In this document: in pieces, positions 23,931-37,257 of the stretch
Layout of the letters: every line of letters starts with the position of its first letter
How positions within the stretch are numbered: the stretch's first letter is position 1
From: Harmonia axyridis
Lineage: Eukaryota; Arthropoda; Insecta; Coleoptera; Coccinellidae
Assembly: GCF_914767665.1 (NCBI RefSeq)
Contig: NC_059508.1
Span: 8,556,001 to 8,620,000, forward strand
Length of the DNA stretch: 64,000 nucleotides
Direction of reading: 5' to 3'
The notes under the pieces: generated by a model
What the model was told of the DNA's origin: nothing
The model's database searches: none
The model's input: only the letters and a program-made list of their open reading frames with translations
Position numbers and translations under genes: made by a program

Positions 23931-25054
23931 GGATTCAGTTGTGCAATAACTATAATCAATCAAAAATAAATAATCGATAAATTTAGTTTTTTTCTATTTT
24001 GTCTCATCCTTCATTAAGCAAATAATAACAAACAAAGATTTCATATCAAATATATTGCAGTTGGAAAAAAGTGAAATATTCATCTCATTTCCAGAACATA
24101 TATTGTTTATTTCTTGAGAAACTTAGGGGGGCCATACTTTAGACGATATGTGTATAAAGAATGTTGAAATTTTCTCAAAACAATTTTACGTTATTGTGTG
24201 GCAATACATCTCTTGAATCCTCTCATCAGAATATTCATTATTTTAATAATATTTCAATAATAACAATTGAAGATATGTGATATCAAAAAAATTCTCATTT
24301 GGGGTATAAGATTCCACTCAAGACATCTGAAAACTTTTTCCAAAAGTTGAAATTTTTGCCCCATACACACTTTTATTTCATATTTGTCATATTCAGGATT
24401 GTTAACTGCACTTTTACTTACGCTAAAAATGTTAGTTTTGAAAAAAAAATTTTAGAGTTTACAAGAGGAAACTGATCGATAACAATTTTTTTTACAAAAC
24501 TTATTGTGCAACTGACAAGTCTGGCATTATATTGATATTCATTCATGGAGATAAATACGTTTTTTTTTCGTGAATAATTATAATGTATGCATTATGAAAG
24601 GAATGGTGAGGCAAAAATTACCAATAGAAGCTCTTGCCCTGCGAGTCAAGAGGTTCCGAAGAGGTTGTATGAAATCTTATTCCTTTCTACTGATGCTAGA
24701 AAAGTTATAAATCCATGATGCAAGTCAGTTTCCACCTTTCTACGAAGTACTGGGAGGCCAGGAGAAGGCCAAATATCTTAAGTGGAACCTTAAGTCCCAC
24801 CCACCTTATTATAGCTTGGTCACAAATTGTAATGAATTCCGTACTAAAGTAATTTATTGATAAACTGTATTTCAGTAATCGTTATCTACAGATTCATATA
24901 ATTATTATTTCTAGTCGCTCAAGATTTCACCGAGAATTCGAATGGGTTCGATATATTTGATATTTCTTTAAAAACAGTGTACATTAATTCATTGCAGAGA
25001 CTTAAGGTATAATATAATGTCAATTTTAAAATCATATTTGATTAATGTAACTTA
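23931..25054. other. AT-rich intergenic sequence, nothing recognised
   Basis: No supported exon, repeat or RNA gene was identified. Confidence 0.4.
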
Positions 25055-26244
25055 TTAGGCCAACTGAAAAGTTGGCCAATCCATATGATTTTTAGTTAGT
25101 ACCAACCTTCAAACGATACGACAGCAGTCCGACCATTAGTTTGTGAGTGTTGCTACTTTTGTTATTCGAAGAAAGATGAAAAAAAAAGAATTTCGTGTGC
25201 TGATAGAATATTTATTTTTGAAGGGAAAAAATAGAGTTGAAGCAAAATCTTGGCTTGATGAAGAGTTTCCGGGGTCTGCACTAGGAAAATCAACTATTAT
25301 TGATTGGTATGCTAAGTTTAAACGTGGTGAAATGAGCACCGAAGACGGCGAACGCAGTGAACACCCAAAAGAGGCTGTCACCGACGAAAAAATCAAAAAA
25401 GTTCACAAAATAATTTTGAATGACAGTAAAGTGAATTTGTTCGAGAAAGCAGACATTGTGAAGATATCATCTGAACGTGTACATCATATCATTCACGAAT
25501 ATTTGTACATGAGAAAGCTGTTTGCAAAATGGGTGCCGCGCGAGCTCATAATCGATCAAAAGCAGCAACGTGTTAATGATTCTGAACAGTGTTTGAAGCC
25601 GTTTAAGTGCAATAAACCTGAATTTTTGCGTCGATATGTGACAATGGATGAAACAAGGCTCCATAATTTCACTCCAGAGTCCAATCGACAGTCAGCTGAG
25701 TAGACTCCACACGATGAACCGAATCCAAAGCGAGGAAAAACGAAAGAGTCAGCTGGCAAGGTTATGGCATCAGTATTCTGGGATTCGCATCAACAGCGAT
25801 TATTATATAGCGTTATTGGATCGTTCAAAGGATGCAATCGTTAAACAACAGTCCCATTTTAAGAAAAAAAGGTGTTGTTTCATCAAGACAATGCGCCGTG
25901 TCACAAATTAACGAAAACAATGGCAAAATTGCATGAATTGGGCTTCGAATTGCTTCTGCATCCACCGTATTCGCCAGATCTGTCCCCTAGCGACTTTTTC
26001 CTGTTCTCAGACCTCAAAGGAATGCTCGCTGGAAAGAAATTTAGCGCCAATGAAGAAGTAATGGCTGAAACTGACCCCTATTTTGTAGCGAAGGACAAAT
26101 CGTACTACAAAATTATATCGAAGAGTTAGAAGATCGCTATAATCGCTGTATCGCCCTCAATGGTAACCATGTAATAAAATCGAATTTTGCCAAAAAAATG
26201 TGTTTTACTATAGTAGACTATGATAGACTTTTCAATTGGCCTGT
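25055..26244 (+). mobile_element. Himar1-like (irritans-type) mariner, near full length, inactivated
   Basis: The element runs between TA dinucleotides (25053-25054 and 26245-26246). The right end reverse-complements to ACAGGCCAATTGAAAAG, and the left starts TTAGGCCAACTGAAAAG. The left end has lost about 30 bp relative to the copy at 44.6 kb. The transposase starts at an ATG near 25176 and closely resembles Himar1: the N-terminal EFRVLIEYLFLKGKN, DWYAKFKRGEMSTEDGER, KWVPREL, YVTMDET (first Asp), HQDNAPCHK (second) and YSPDLSPSDFF (third). A TAG replaces the expected Trp codon after NRQSAE (25701-25703). Further frameshifts and an internal deletion (near 25770) break the rest, so it cannot encode a functional enzyme. 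Confidence 0.9.
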
Positions 26245-26849
26245 TAAACCACGTTCTGAAAATATCGAGGGAAATATAGATACAGAATTAGGGGATAAGT
26301 ATTCTGGACTTCAATATGAAATGCCCATAAAAATCAATCCAATAGGAGGTGTTCCACTAGGAATGTTTGGCACACGACCTCTTTACTGACAGAACTATTA
26401 AGTTTTGAGAATCGTATTTATTTTGAAACGGGAGTGATGAACTCCTAAATGTTTTGTGATGATTTGGAAATTCCAGAATAGTTTATTAAGAAAGGTCACA
26501 ACGAATGTCATTCACAATTCGATGTTCTCAGAAAGGATCAGTTCGTCATAGTAAAGATATTTGAAAAATTTGGATCAATTTCAAACCATGGTGAAAATAG
26601 CGATGTAAATATTCAGATTATTGAGGTATAATATTCATTTATTTTATACAGGAAAAATAAGCGGAACCCAACCAGTCGTATATAGGTATATAAATGTTCA
26701 TTCATTCTGTTTGTATCTAAATATAGTTTCTACTGACCACTCACTGCTCTGGTATGTAAACATAATTCACTGGAAAAATTCGAGGAAATTCGAGTTGAAT
26801 TCAAATTCATTTACTTTTTCGAAACAGGTCACTGGTACAAGCAAGGTAT

Positions 26850-27329
26850 ACTCAAAAAGTCGATATAATTCCGTTAGACAATAAGGCTACTCTTAATCAA
26901 TGAAATGTGTCAAATGAATTTCATTTTCTACCTGTATTGTAGGACGGGGCAAGAGATTCCAAAGAGGTTCCATCCAGGTGCGAGAAAATGAGTTAATTGA
27001 GTTTTTCTCACTTTCCATTTAATTTAAGCAATTTTGAAAAGCTTCCTGAAATACACACATCGTCAAAAGGGTTCAAAACATTCTTCAAGAGAACAATATC
27101 CAGAGAATGAACAAGCCAGCAAACTCACCAGACATGAATCCAATTGAGCACGTATGGGATTACTTAGGGAGAGCAATATCCAATCGCCAAAACCCACCTT
27201 CAACTTTTCAGGAATTGAGTTTAGCCCTTCAGAAAGAATGGAACGATATGCCTGAAAATTTCCTTAATGACTTGATTCGTGGGATGCTTAGGCGTATTGG
27301 GCGACTCAAAAAGTCGATATAATTCCGTT
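26850..27329 (+). pseudogene. Tc1-like transposase fragment in a segment bounded by 26-bp direct repeats
   Basis: At 27068-27320 the sequence repeats the Tc1-like C-terminus seen at 23660-23900. It runs RVQNILQENNIQRMNKPANS through to MLRRIGRL at high identity, with a PDMNPIE motif. An identical 26-bp sequence beginning ACTCAAAAAGTCGATATAAT occurs at 26850-26875 and 27304-27329, bracketing the fragment and about 190 bp of unrelated sequence. No terminal inverted repeats are present. Confidence 0.7.
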
Positions 27330-27466
27330 TTTGAAAGCAAGGCAAATTTTGCGCAAAAATTTTATTAAAAAATTTGGGCAGTACCTACAATTCATCAAAT
27401 AATTAAATTTCATAACTACAAAACCATGAATAATAATTGCTTCAATCGTGTTTTCATATGTAAGTA

Positions 27467-28292
27467 ACAGGCCAATTGAAACGTCCCCGGTCTAAGAAAA
27501 CACATTTTTTTGGAAAATTCGATTTTATTATTCAACATACTTGCCTTCGAGAGCGATTATAGCGATCTTCCAAATTTTCTATACCATTTTTGCAGTAAGA
27601 TTTGTCTTTCGCTTCAAAATAGGCCTCAGTTTCGGCGATTACTTCTTCATTGACGCTAAATTTCTTTCCAGCGAGCATTCCTTTGAGGTCTGAGAACAGG
27701 AAAAAGTCGCTAGGGAGCAGATCTGGCGAATACGGTGGATGCAGAAGCAATTCGAAGCCCAATTCATGCAATTTTGCCATTGTTTCCATTGATTTGTGAA
27801 ACGGCGCATTGTCTTGATGAAATAGCACCATTTTTTTCTTCAAATGGGGCCGTTTTTTTAAAGATTTCATCCTTTAAATGTTCCAATAACGCTATACAAT
27901 AATCGCTGTTGATGGTCTGGCCCTTTTGGAGGTAATCAATGAATATTATACCTTGCGCATCCCAGAATACTGATGCCATAACCTTGCCAGCTGACTGTTG
28001 TGCTTTTCCTCGCTTCAGATTCAGTTCATCGCGTGCAGTCCACTCTGACTGTCGATTGGACTCCGGAGTGAAATGATGGAGCCATGTTTCATCCATTGTT
28101 ACATATCGACGCAAAAATATTGCACTTAAGCAGCTTCAAACACTACTCAGAATAATTAACACGTTTACGGTCATTCAAAATTATTTTGTGAACTATTTTG
28201 ATTTTCGTCGGTGACAGCCTCTTTTGGGCGTCCACTGCGTTCGCTCTCTTCGATGCTCATCTCACCATGTATGAACTTAACATACCAATCAA
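27467..28292 (-). mobile_element. Himar1-like mariner, 5'-truncated
   Basis: The 3' terminal repeat ACAGGCCAATTGAAACGTCC starts at 27467 after TA (27465-27466). The coding sequence is on the minus strand: MRRYVTMDETWLHHFTPESN, then SAGKVMASVFWDAQGIIFID, HQDNAPFHKS and YSPDLLPSDFFLFSDLKG. A frameshift near 27860 separates the two main open frames. Homology stops near 28292 at the codons for IDWY, so the N-terminal third and the 5' end are missing. It is a dead copy. Confidence 0.88.
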
Positions 28293-29896
28293 TTGAAAGA
28301 AAAATGGACAAAAGATTTTTCAATATTCTGTACAATTCCTTCTGTATAACTTATATGTGAATTCAGTAAGTACTCTGCGACACACCCCTCCTGAAATAAA
28401 TCCTGGATCCGCCACTGACATGTAATAATCGTGCGTTACCAAATTTCATACAAGCCTGTGGTCGAACATTAATTAAATCAGATAGGTATATAAAGAATTT
28501 TTCTCTTGATATATCTATCCTATTTCTTTATTGTAGGTACATATAAGCCTTTTTTCCAATGATTCAGGATATTCTTTAAGATGAGACAATGAGACATAAT
28601 AATGGACCCTAGTACCTATATAAAATGCAGTGTTTTTATACATATATCTTACACTGGATCTTCTAATTTCACCTTAAACTTTGATAAGATTAAGAAAAAA
28701 TTATAACAATATAAAAGATTTTTCTGGAAAAAACTGAAGGAAAATGAACGACAAGAAAATCTAAAGAATTCGATGACATTCCAAGAAAAATACATGTTAC
28801 ATCGAGAGGAAATGATAATACTCCACATAACTGGACTATGTTTTTCGGAATAATGCCTATAAACACACCAAAACCCATTTCCAATCTACTTAAAATTATA
28901 TATAAGTAGTGACATCTAAAGAAATATATATGAACTGAAAATGAATTCGTCTTTCAACTCATATGGGACTATAGTTTTCTATCTTCTTCGCAGAACTCAA
29001 GTTCAATCAAACATATGCAGATCGCGCAACATCAAATTCTTGAATGATGTTTTATGTCGTGTTTAATTAATCCCAAAATTTAAATATTTCACTCAAACAT
29101 TTTTTGCAGACTCTTATTTGACGTGATTTTTCCACTCACATTTGAAGGTCTCATAGGGAACATGAATTATTTTTCCTCAAAATTCTTTGATTTTTGGCGT
29201 AAAATGAACTAGGTATTCGGATCTAGCATATTTTTAGGAATTTTCGAGTTTATAGAGTATGAATTACATATAGGCTTTAATTATTGATATTTCCTATCAA
29301 TCATTTCTATTAATGATCATGAAAAAACTGAATCTCTAAATAGTAGTTCAAATATTTCAATAATCAATACAATATTTGAATATTGCATTCGGGATTCTTC
29401 ACGAAACAATTATTTTGGATTCGCATTCAGCTCAATAACTGCTATACCTTAAATTTCGAGGCAAATTTCCAATTTTTATGGTTTCTAGACGTAAAAAAGT
29501 GAGTCGAAGTAGTTTTTCCGAATTTTCAAATCGAGGAACTATACTACTACTATACATTCACGAGATGAAAAGTGTTCTTCTTTAGCACCTTCTTCACTTG
29601 AGTATATAAACATCTTTAGGATTCCCACATCTATTGAATACAAAAAAAAATTGTTTCAATCTCAAATTGTTTGAATTTTGTGCATTTTTCTTTGCGCATA
29701 CGCCAATTACCCTGACAGGCCTTCAAGATGGATCCTACAACAACAACATAATGTCGGATGTCGGCAATTTACGTATATTGTGTGAATTTGTGATAGTACA
29801 CTAAAAATGGTTTACACAAATTGTTCTTCATATGGCAAATAAGTATGAAATAAGTAGGTGTATTAAAAGTCGCTGAATTACTTCCGATTTCTCACA
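28293..29896. promoter_or_regulatory. Region upstream of the phosphatase start codon, promoter not resolved
   Basis: This AT-rich stretch lies between a truncated mariner and the first coding exon of the receptor phosphatase. The promoter and 5' UTR should lie here or in an upstream exon. I see no decisive TATA/Inr pair, and a non-coding first exon cannot be excluded. Confidence 0.25.
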
Positions 29897-32800
29897 ATGA
29901 TGTCTAGTGTTGGGTGCCCAACCCATTATACAATTTTTATTTTCGTTTCGATTTTAATGAAATTCCTCTTTGTTGATTGTCATACAATTGGTGAGTGGAT
30001 CTGCAATTTGTTATGATTTCTAATTTGAACATATCGGCCAATGTTCAATTTGGAGTTGTTTAACTGGATATTCTTACCTTTTAGATCCTTTAGATGAGGA
30101 GAAAGAAATCTCTGTGTTTATTAATGTTTTGGTGTATAAGCCGACAGAAATTCCAATTGGATCTAACGTAACAATTATGTGTAGAACTACTATGACTGCA
30201 AGTAAAATAGAATGGATATTTGGATCTAAAAACATAACTGAACAAGAAGGGTAAGTATACAACTGTTAGTTGAAGTCAAGATATCACCACTCTATCACAA
30301 AACTAAACTAATATCATTAATTTTCTGATACATTGCAGATTTTCACTGGAAAAGGAAGGTGAAAATATTGAAGAAACAGGAAAGAAATATGAGGTTTCCA
30401 TCTTACACATTTTTAATATTGATTTACATCATATTGGTGAATATACTTGTCTTTCCTTCACAAAAGATCAAAAGCTTGATATTGCCAGACAAATCTTGAA
30501 TGTAACCATGACTCCAAATGTAATTGCTATATCACCAGCAATTCATACTAAAATGACCAAGAAGGTTAAATTATTCTGTACTATACAAGGATATCCTATT
30601 GATGAAATTGCATGGTTTAAAAATGGACAAATGTTGGAAAAGGACTCTTGGAAAGTGGAAAGTATTAATGAAACATTGAAAAATACTACTTTTGAAATAG
30701 ATAGTGTCAATAAAAATGACAATGGAACTTATATGTGTTTTGCCAGTACTAATATAGAATCGGTAAACAAAACAACCATGATCTTAGTTCTGGATAAACC
30801 TCAAATCAATATAGATTTTATAAAATCCATTGGAATTGGCAAAATTTACTTGAACTGGACAGTAAATGATGGTAATGACCCTAAACATCTAACTTATAGA
30901 ATCCAATACAAATTTGGCGAAGATTCAACTTGGTTCTATTATCCTGATAAAGTTGAAGGAAGCAATAGATCCTATATCCTGAAATCAAATTTCAAAAATG
31001 ACACGGAATATACAGTGCGTATTATGGCATCGAATCAAGAAGGAGACAGTCAATATTCAGTTAGTAAACCAGTTGCAATACTATCGGAAGAACCTATATT
31101 TATCCCTGATGTTAAAGTAACAGGAGTAACCGTCAGTTCAATTACAATCAAATGGAGTGATCCGCCAAAGAAATTTGATGATCTTATTCACTATTACCAG
31201 CTTATATCGAAAAGTACCAATTCTTCTACTAAAGAGACAATCCAACCAGCATCTAGGGATAATTTATATATGTTTTCTGATTTGAATCCTGCCACATCAT
31301 ATGTTTTTCAAGTGGCTGCTTGTAGTGATTATACAAATACTTGTGGCCCTTCTTCTGATATTGTAAACGGTACAACAATGGATGGAATATCCGGTCCTCC
31401 ATCAGATGCCTTCATCGAATGTAGATTTGATAATATCAGTCAAACAGGATTTGTTTCTGTTTCTTGGAAGCCCCCTATTGATCCTCATGGCACTATCATG
31501 TCATATAATGTGAGTATTTATTATTGTAGATTTCAAGTTCTTTTCAGTTATGTAGCTTTTACAAAAGAAAAATATTAGTATGAACAAGCGTGCATGTTGA
31601 TTGATTTTTGGTTCTCATCGAAATCAATTTTATGATGAATAATTGTTCCCTGTAATAGGTGAATGTTGATGGGAGTGCCATATTTTACAACGAACAAGGA
31701 AATATGGAACATATAACTTGGGGACCTAAGATAACCAGTGTCAATGAGAACACGATAAATACGCGATTTTATAATGTTTCTGCAAACACGAATTATACTG
31801 TAAGGATATCTGCTGTAACACGCACAAAACGAAATGGCCAAGATGTTGAATTGAAGTGCAGTATGCCACCTACACTGCCTGATAAACAAAAGCTCTCTCG
31901 TCTGACATGGAGAAAAATTGAGGAGCAGCTAGGAAAATATATTTTTAAATTGAACATACCACGTATTTCTGAACGTAACGGACCTATTTGTTGCTATAGA
32001 ATCTATTTAGTAAGAATGGAATCTCAGCAGAAATTAGGAGACATGCCTGAACCTGAAGATTTGCTCATCGTTTCTTATGGAGAAGCCCATCGTACACATA
32101 AAGGGGGAGCTTATGTTGCCGAAATGTTTGACAAGTAAGTTGGAAGGGATATTTTTGATATGATATGAATGCGTCCCAATGCTTCAAATCTAATTTAAAA
32201 AAAAAATCTAAAGTTTTCAAATTTAACAGAATTATTATTTTAGTAGTGTGTTTCATCCTGAAGTTTTTCTTGGTGATGATCAAGTTTATAATTTTTCTGG
32301 AAGTGAATGTGAGAAATGTATAGGCTTGAGGCCTTATTCCGCACCTCGCCAAATTGCTACAACAGCTTCTAATGTTACCTCAAACACCACTTCCAATGAA
32401 ACAGTTGAAAGGGTGAGGAGAACTGATTTAGTAGATCCCTTACCCCCTTATGATGGCAGTTTGGATATAAATAGTAATTACACTGGATTTGTAGAAATTT
32501 TAGGTAAAGTATCAATTATAGCTCATTAGTCAAGAAATCATTTCAATATATTTCAGTGCGAGGTCCTGGCTATAGTACTTTAGCAGCTTATAGCAGCTAT
32601 TTTGTGATGATGAACCCTGGACCTGAAGTTGTTGAAGCTCCAGTGGCCAATTCTTTTTCGTTGGTTGTGAAAACTCTTTGTGGGTTATTACTGGTTATAT
32701 TTTTGCTACTATTCGCCTTGATTGTTTTGCACCGCTATACAAAACAAGCTCATGCACAGGCTGTAGAGATGATCACTTTCCGTACTTCACTAAGGTAATT

Positions 32801-35800
32801 TGATTTATCATTATTCTTTGTAGGTGTATTCTTGATTTTTGTTGGTCTTTAACAATTTTTCATAGATCTCCACTAAAAGACAAATAACTAATTAAAATCA
32901 ATTAATTATTATTCAATTGGTATGTTTTTTTTATTGAAGATCAAATCGTTCAGTCAAAGAACGGATCTGATATTAACTTCTATTATTGCTGCATCTGAAA
33001 AATATCCTTATGATGGTGTTATGCTGACACTTTCAATTTGATTAAATATACATGAGAACATTTCAGAACAAAAACAACTAGACAAGTATGCATGGACCAC
33101 AAATTCTTCAATATGATTACAATGTTTTTTCCTATTACTTTGGTACATTTCATATCATCTCAATGAATAACTAATAGCTATTAATGAGTCACTGAGAGAA
33201 GTTGATTCATGGTGATGAATGAAATATGCTGATAACAAACAATGGTTCCTTTTTTTATAGAGAAAACAGTTACACTGTGTTTCTTGACTCGGTAAGAGTG
33301 ATGATGAATATTGCTGCTTTGAAAGTACAAAAGACAAGTAGGAAATTAATTGGAACTTTTTGCATTTTGTTCCTCATAAGTGAAATCTTAACCTATGTAT
33401 TTTTGTAGGAGTTTACGAGGGAGACAACGCTTGGTATCTTTAAATCCGCCTGATATGTGTCCAATCCTTAAAAGAGACCTTCTATCAGCCTACATTGAAA
33501 GACATAGAGATTCCGATTACGGTTTTCAACAGGAATTTGAACTGTTACCAGACAGATTCAGTGATAGAACTACCAGAGCATCTGATTCAAGAGATAATGT
33601 TTACAAAAATCGATATCCCGATATCAAATCTTACGATCAAACAAGAGTGAAACTTTCCCAAGTGGACAGTATTGCTGGTTCAGACTACATAAACGCCAAC
33701 TACGTATTGAGTTATAGGGAAAGGAAAAAGTTTATTTGCGCTCAAGGTCCCATGGACACCACAGTCAACGATTTTTGGAGAATGATATGGGAACAACATC
33801 TGGAACTTATCCTCATGTTGACCAATTTGGAGGAATATAGCAAAACAAAATGTGCCAAATATTGGCCTGACAAAGTTGATGGAGAAAAAATTTTCGGAGA
33901 TATTAGCGTTACTCATTTAGATGAGATTAGGTTCTCTGATTATTTAGTTAGAAATCTCAAGATATGTCGAAAGAACGGCATGAAAGAAGAAGAACGAAAA
34001 ATAACTCAATACCATTACTTGGTTTGGAAAGATTTCATGGCCCCCGAACATCCTAATGGAATCATCAAATTTATTAAAAGAATGAACGAGATCTATTCTA
34101 TTGAGAAGGGATGCATTTTGGTTCATTGTAGTGCGGGAGTTGGAAGAACGGGTACTCTAGTTGCTTTGGATTGTCTTCTACAACAGCTCAAAGAGGAAGG
34201 ACAAGTTTCTATATTCAATACAATATGTGATCTGAGACACCAGAGGAACTTTTTGGTACAATCATTGGTAAGTGATCTCTTATCATGTAGTTAATGTTTC
34301 TAGGCAAAAAGTTTGGTTTATTGTTTCTAATGATGATCTTTGGTGAAAATCGAGGAATATTCTTCGCAAATATTCATCTTACATTTTTAATCTGAAATTC
34401 CAATAGAAACAGCCTATACATATATTCTTTTTTTGGAAACTAAGGGAACTATAGAGTAATTTTTCCAAGAACTGAATTTTTTTTATTGTACACTCAGTTT
34501 GTAAAATGTGAAAATTTCCGAATGTTTATTTTGAGAGATATTGAATTTAAGAAAATTTAAAAATTTGCAATAATGAAATATCTCAAAATCACAGACCAAT
34601 AGTTCTAGAGAAAATGATACACCTTAGTTTGAAGTTTGTGATATCTTGGTGAGAAAAATCTTATTTGCTCTTTTCTAGAAACAATATATATTCATATATC
34701 GTGCTTTGATGGAAGTTGCTCAACATGGAGATCAAGAAATAAATGCAGATGATCTGAAAACCACTATTGAAAAAGCGAAGAAATGTGATATGAACGAATC
34801 TAAATGTAAATTAGAAGAACAATTTGAGGTAAAAGTTGACTGTAGTGAATTACTATTGTAAATACAATTTTTTTCATTTTTAGAAAATTATAAATGCTTT
34901 TGAGGATAGAAAATCAACTTCTGTAGCTCTTGCTGAAGAAAATAGGGAGAAGAATAGATCCGATTTGGTGGTGCCATATGACAGGAACAGAGTAATACTT
35001 ACACCTTTGCCTGGCAGGGAACATTCAACATACATCAACGCTACTTTTATAGAAGGCTATGACAATAATGAATCATTCATTATAACCCAAGATCCAATGG
35101 AGAATACAGTCAACGATTTTTGGCGAATGGTGTCTGAGCAAGGAATTAGTGTTATTGTAATGCTCTCAGAATTGGGCGAAGGCAAATGCCCAAGATACTG
35201 GCCGGAAGATGAAAGTTGTTACGATCATATTATGGTGAGGTACGTTCAAGCCGAAAGTTGTCCTTACTATACCAGAAGGGAAATGTACGTAAAAAGTAGA
35301 GATGGAGAAGAAACAAAGGTGACACATCTCCAATACCATGGCTGGCCCACTGTTGACGGAGAAGTAAGTGAAATTTTTCTAACATTTTGTAAAATTTCAG
35401 TCGACTTGTTTCTATGTTTCAATGTCATTCCTGTAGGTTCCTGAGGTAACTAGGGGGCTCATTGAATTGGTGGATCACTCGCAATCGTCACTCATCCCAA
35501 GTGGATGTTCTCCGTCTATGGTAGTCCATTGTAATTTGGGAACAATAAGAAGTTCAATGTTTGTGGGACTGTGTATTTTAGTTGAACAATTACGTACAGA
35601 AAGAAGAGTGGACATATTCACCTTAACCCGAAAATTACGTTCGCAACGGCTAGATCTTCTCAACACTTATGTACGTATTAAAATGGTCAAGTTAGTTTGT
35701 CCATTTCTAATGATGTTTTTGTTTCTTTTTTCAGGCTCAATATGAATTTTTACATCGCGCCATTGTCAACTATGCCGAGCTCCATGGTCTGTGCAAAACA

Positions 35801-35803
35801 TGA
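29897..35803 (+). CDS. Ptp69D: Receptor-type protein tyrosine phosphatase, Ptp69D ortholog (complete, 11 exons)
   Basis: Exons: 29897-29990, 30085-30250, 30339-31509, 31659-32134, 32244-32503, 32557-32794, 33409-34267, 34679-34828, 34884-35363, 35437-35670, 35735-35803. All use GT-AG junctions with matching phases and sum to 1398 codons plus stop. A signal peptide (about residues 1-28) is followed by two Ig domains (Cys pairs in IMCRT/YTCLS and LFCTI/YMCFAS) and three FN3 domains. A membrane-proximal region has a furin-like RVRR (692-695). One membrane segment spans about 759-780. Two cytoplasmic phosphatase domains follow. D1 (about 845-1085) has the catalytic HCSAGVGRTG (Cys1042) and KNRY, but its WPD loop reads WKD (1008-1010). 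D2 (about 1140-1370) has WPT and HCNLGTIRSS (Cys1330), so it is probably inactive. The Drosophila protein acts in axon guidance on the cell surface. Domain order and length fit Ptp69D rather than Lar-type phosphatases. Confidence 0.93.
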
Positions 35804-36240
35804 GATGTAAAAAATCCAATGTGAAATTTCATTCCATAAAGACCACACAGGTCAAAGAAACTAAGATTCAAAAGTTATTCGCCATATTTTCTATGTCACA
35901 ATTTTATATATTCACTTGTATATTATTTTATATATAATATATACAAATAATCATAGGACAATTACTAGCAATAGGGAAATGAGATTGAAATTTTTTTGTC
36001 TATTAATTTATTTTCTAAAGCCAAACTTTTTTGTAATGCCAAAGGACTCACTTATTCTATACATTTTGTAATAATTTTTAGATTAGGTACAAAGTTATTT
36101 GTATTGGTGATCATTTTATATGTGTTGTCTTCGAAATTTTGTCTTGATTTTGTGAAAAACCAGCGGTAGCCACTCAATTTCAGATTGAACTTTTCCAAGT
36201 AATCTCGTGAAAAGGCTTTATTTGAAAAGAGGAAATAAAC
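35804..36240 (+). terminator. 3' UTR and likely poly(A) signal of the phosphatase gene
   Basis: After the TGA at 35801-35803 the sequence is AT-rich and non-coding. A canonical AATAAA lies at 36234-36239, about 430 nt after the stop. Further AATAAA motifs occur downstream (for example near 36725), so a longer 3' UTR is possible. Confidence 0.5.
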
Positions 36241-37257
36241 GAAGATAAAGATACTGCTGGGAATTTACTTGAAGATAATTACATATTGAATCCTATATAA
36301 CTTCTGAAGACATTCCTCTCAATAGTCATTTATTTTTTACATTGAAACAACTGCATAAAGTGCTTTGATTGCTTTTCACATGTAAAAAGCATTGCTCATA
36401 TTAATATTATTGTCTTGGATTAATAATTCTTGTGTATATATATATTCTTATATACACTCATGCTAAAACTCAAAACTACATATCGAATATTGTATGTGTA
36501 TCGAATTAATTCCATTAGTTTTATTTGAATGTGTAACAATTCCAAATAAGGTCAATAGTTCCTTTTTTGATTGAAGTTATTCAAAGTGTAGCTGAGCATT
36601 TCTGCGCCCAATACTTTTAGTGCAACTAAGTCTTGCTGCTTATCGAGATTTGTTGATCATTCAAGTTACCAAATTGTGAAGGAATATAATCGTACTTCAA
36701 AGAAAGTAGCTACACAATCATCACAAATAAATGGCTATTTGATGTATTTTTATATTTTTTATTTTAGTTGTAAGCTTTGAGCACAATGGAAGTACTTTCT
36801 GTTTAATTTCATAGATGTAAATGTGTAATGCTAGTTATAAATGTAATTTCCAAACTCGCTAAATGTTTTGTGTAAAAATTTTATTTATATCTTAGTATAT
36901 GTAACTCCTGGCATGTCATCTGTGTTGTATATAATTAATATAAGATTTCTTATATTTAGAATACAAAATTAAGACTGTAAATGCATTCGATGAAAAATTT
37001 ATTTATTTATGTATATTATATACTATGTTTGTTTTTTAATTTTTTAATACTGAAACGATGCATAATAAAACAAATATCAACAAACCAATATATGTCGTCA
37101 TTATTTCCAAAAAAGTATTCCAAGTTGAAAATATATTTGATTGATGTTTCAATGTTATCACTTGAAACCAATGTGTTTATTCTATTTGTATAATTGCTCA
37201 TTTCTGAAAAAAAATTTCTATCGTTCAATTAATATTCTGAAAGCGGAAATTTAATTA
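36241..37257. other. AT-rich sequence, possible extended 3' UTR
   Basis: No exon or repeat was recognised. It may be part of a longer 3' UTR of the phosphatase gene. The short open frames near 36981-37228 are AT-rich and have no supporting features. Confidence 0.35.

Noticed and set aside
31575..31889. 104-codon minus-strand frame
   Set aside because: Antisense shadow of phosphatase exon 4.
33226..33408. 60-codon frame before phosphatase exon 7
   Set aside because: Using it as an exon breaks the phase of exon 7 and leads to an early stop; it is kept only as a possible poison exon.
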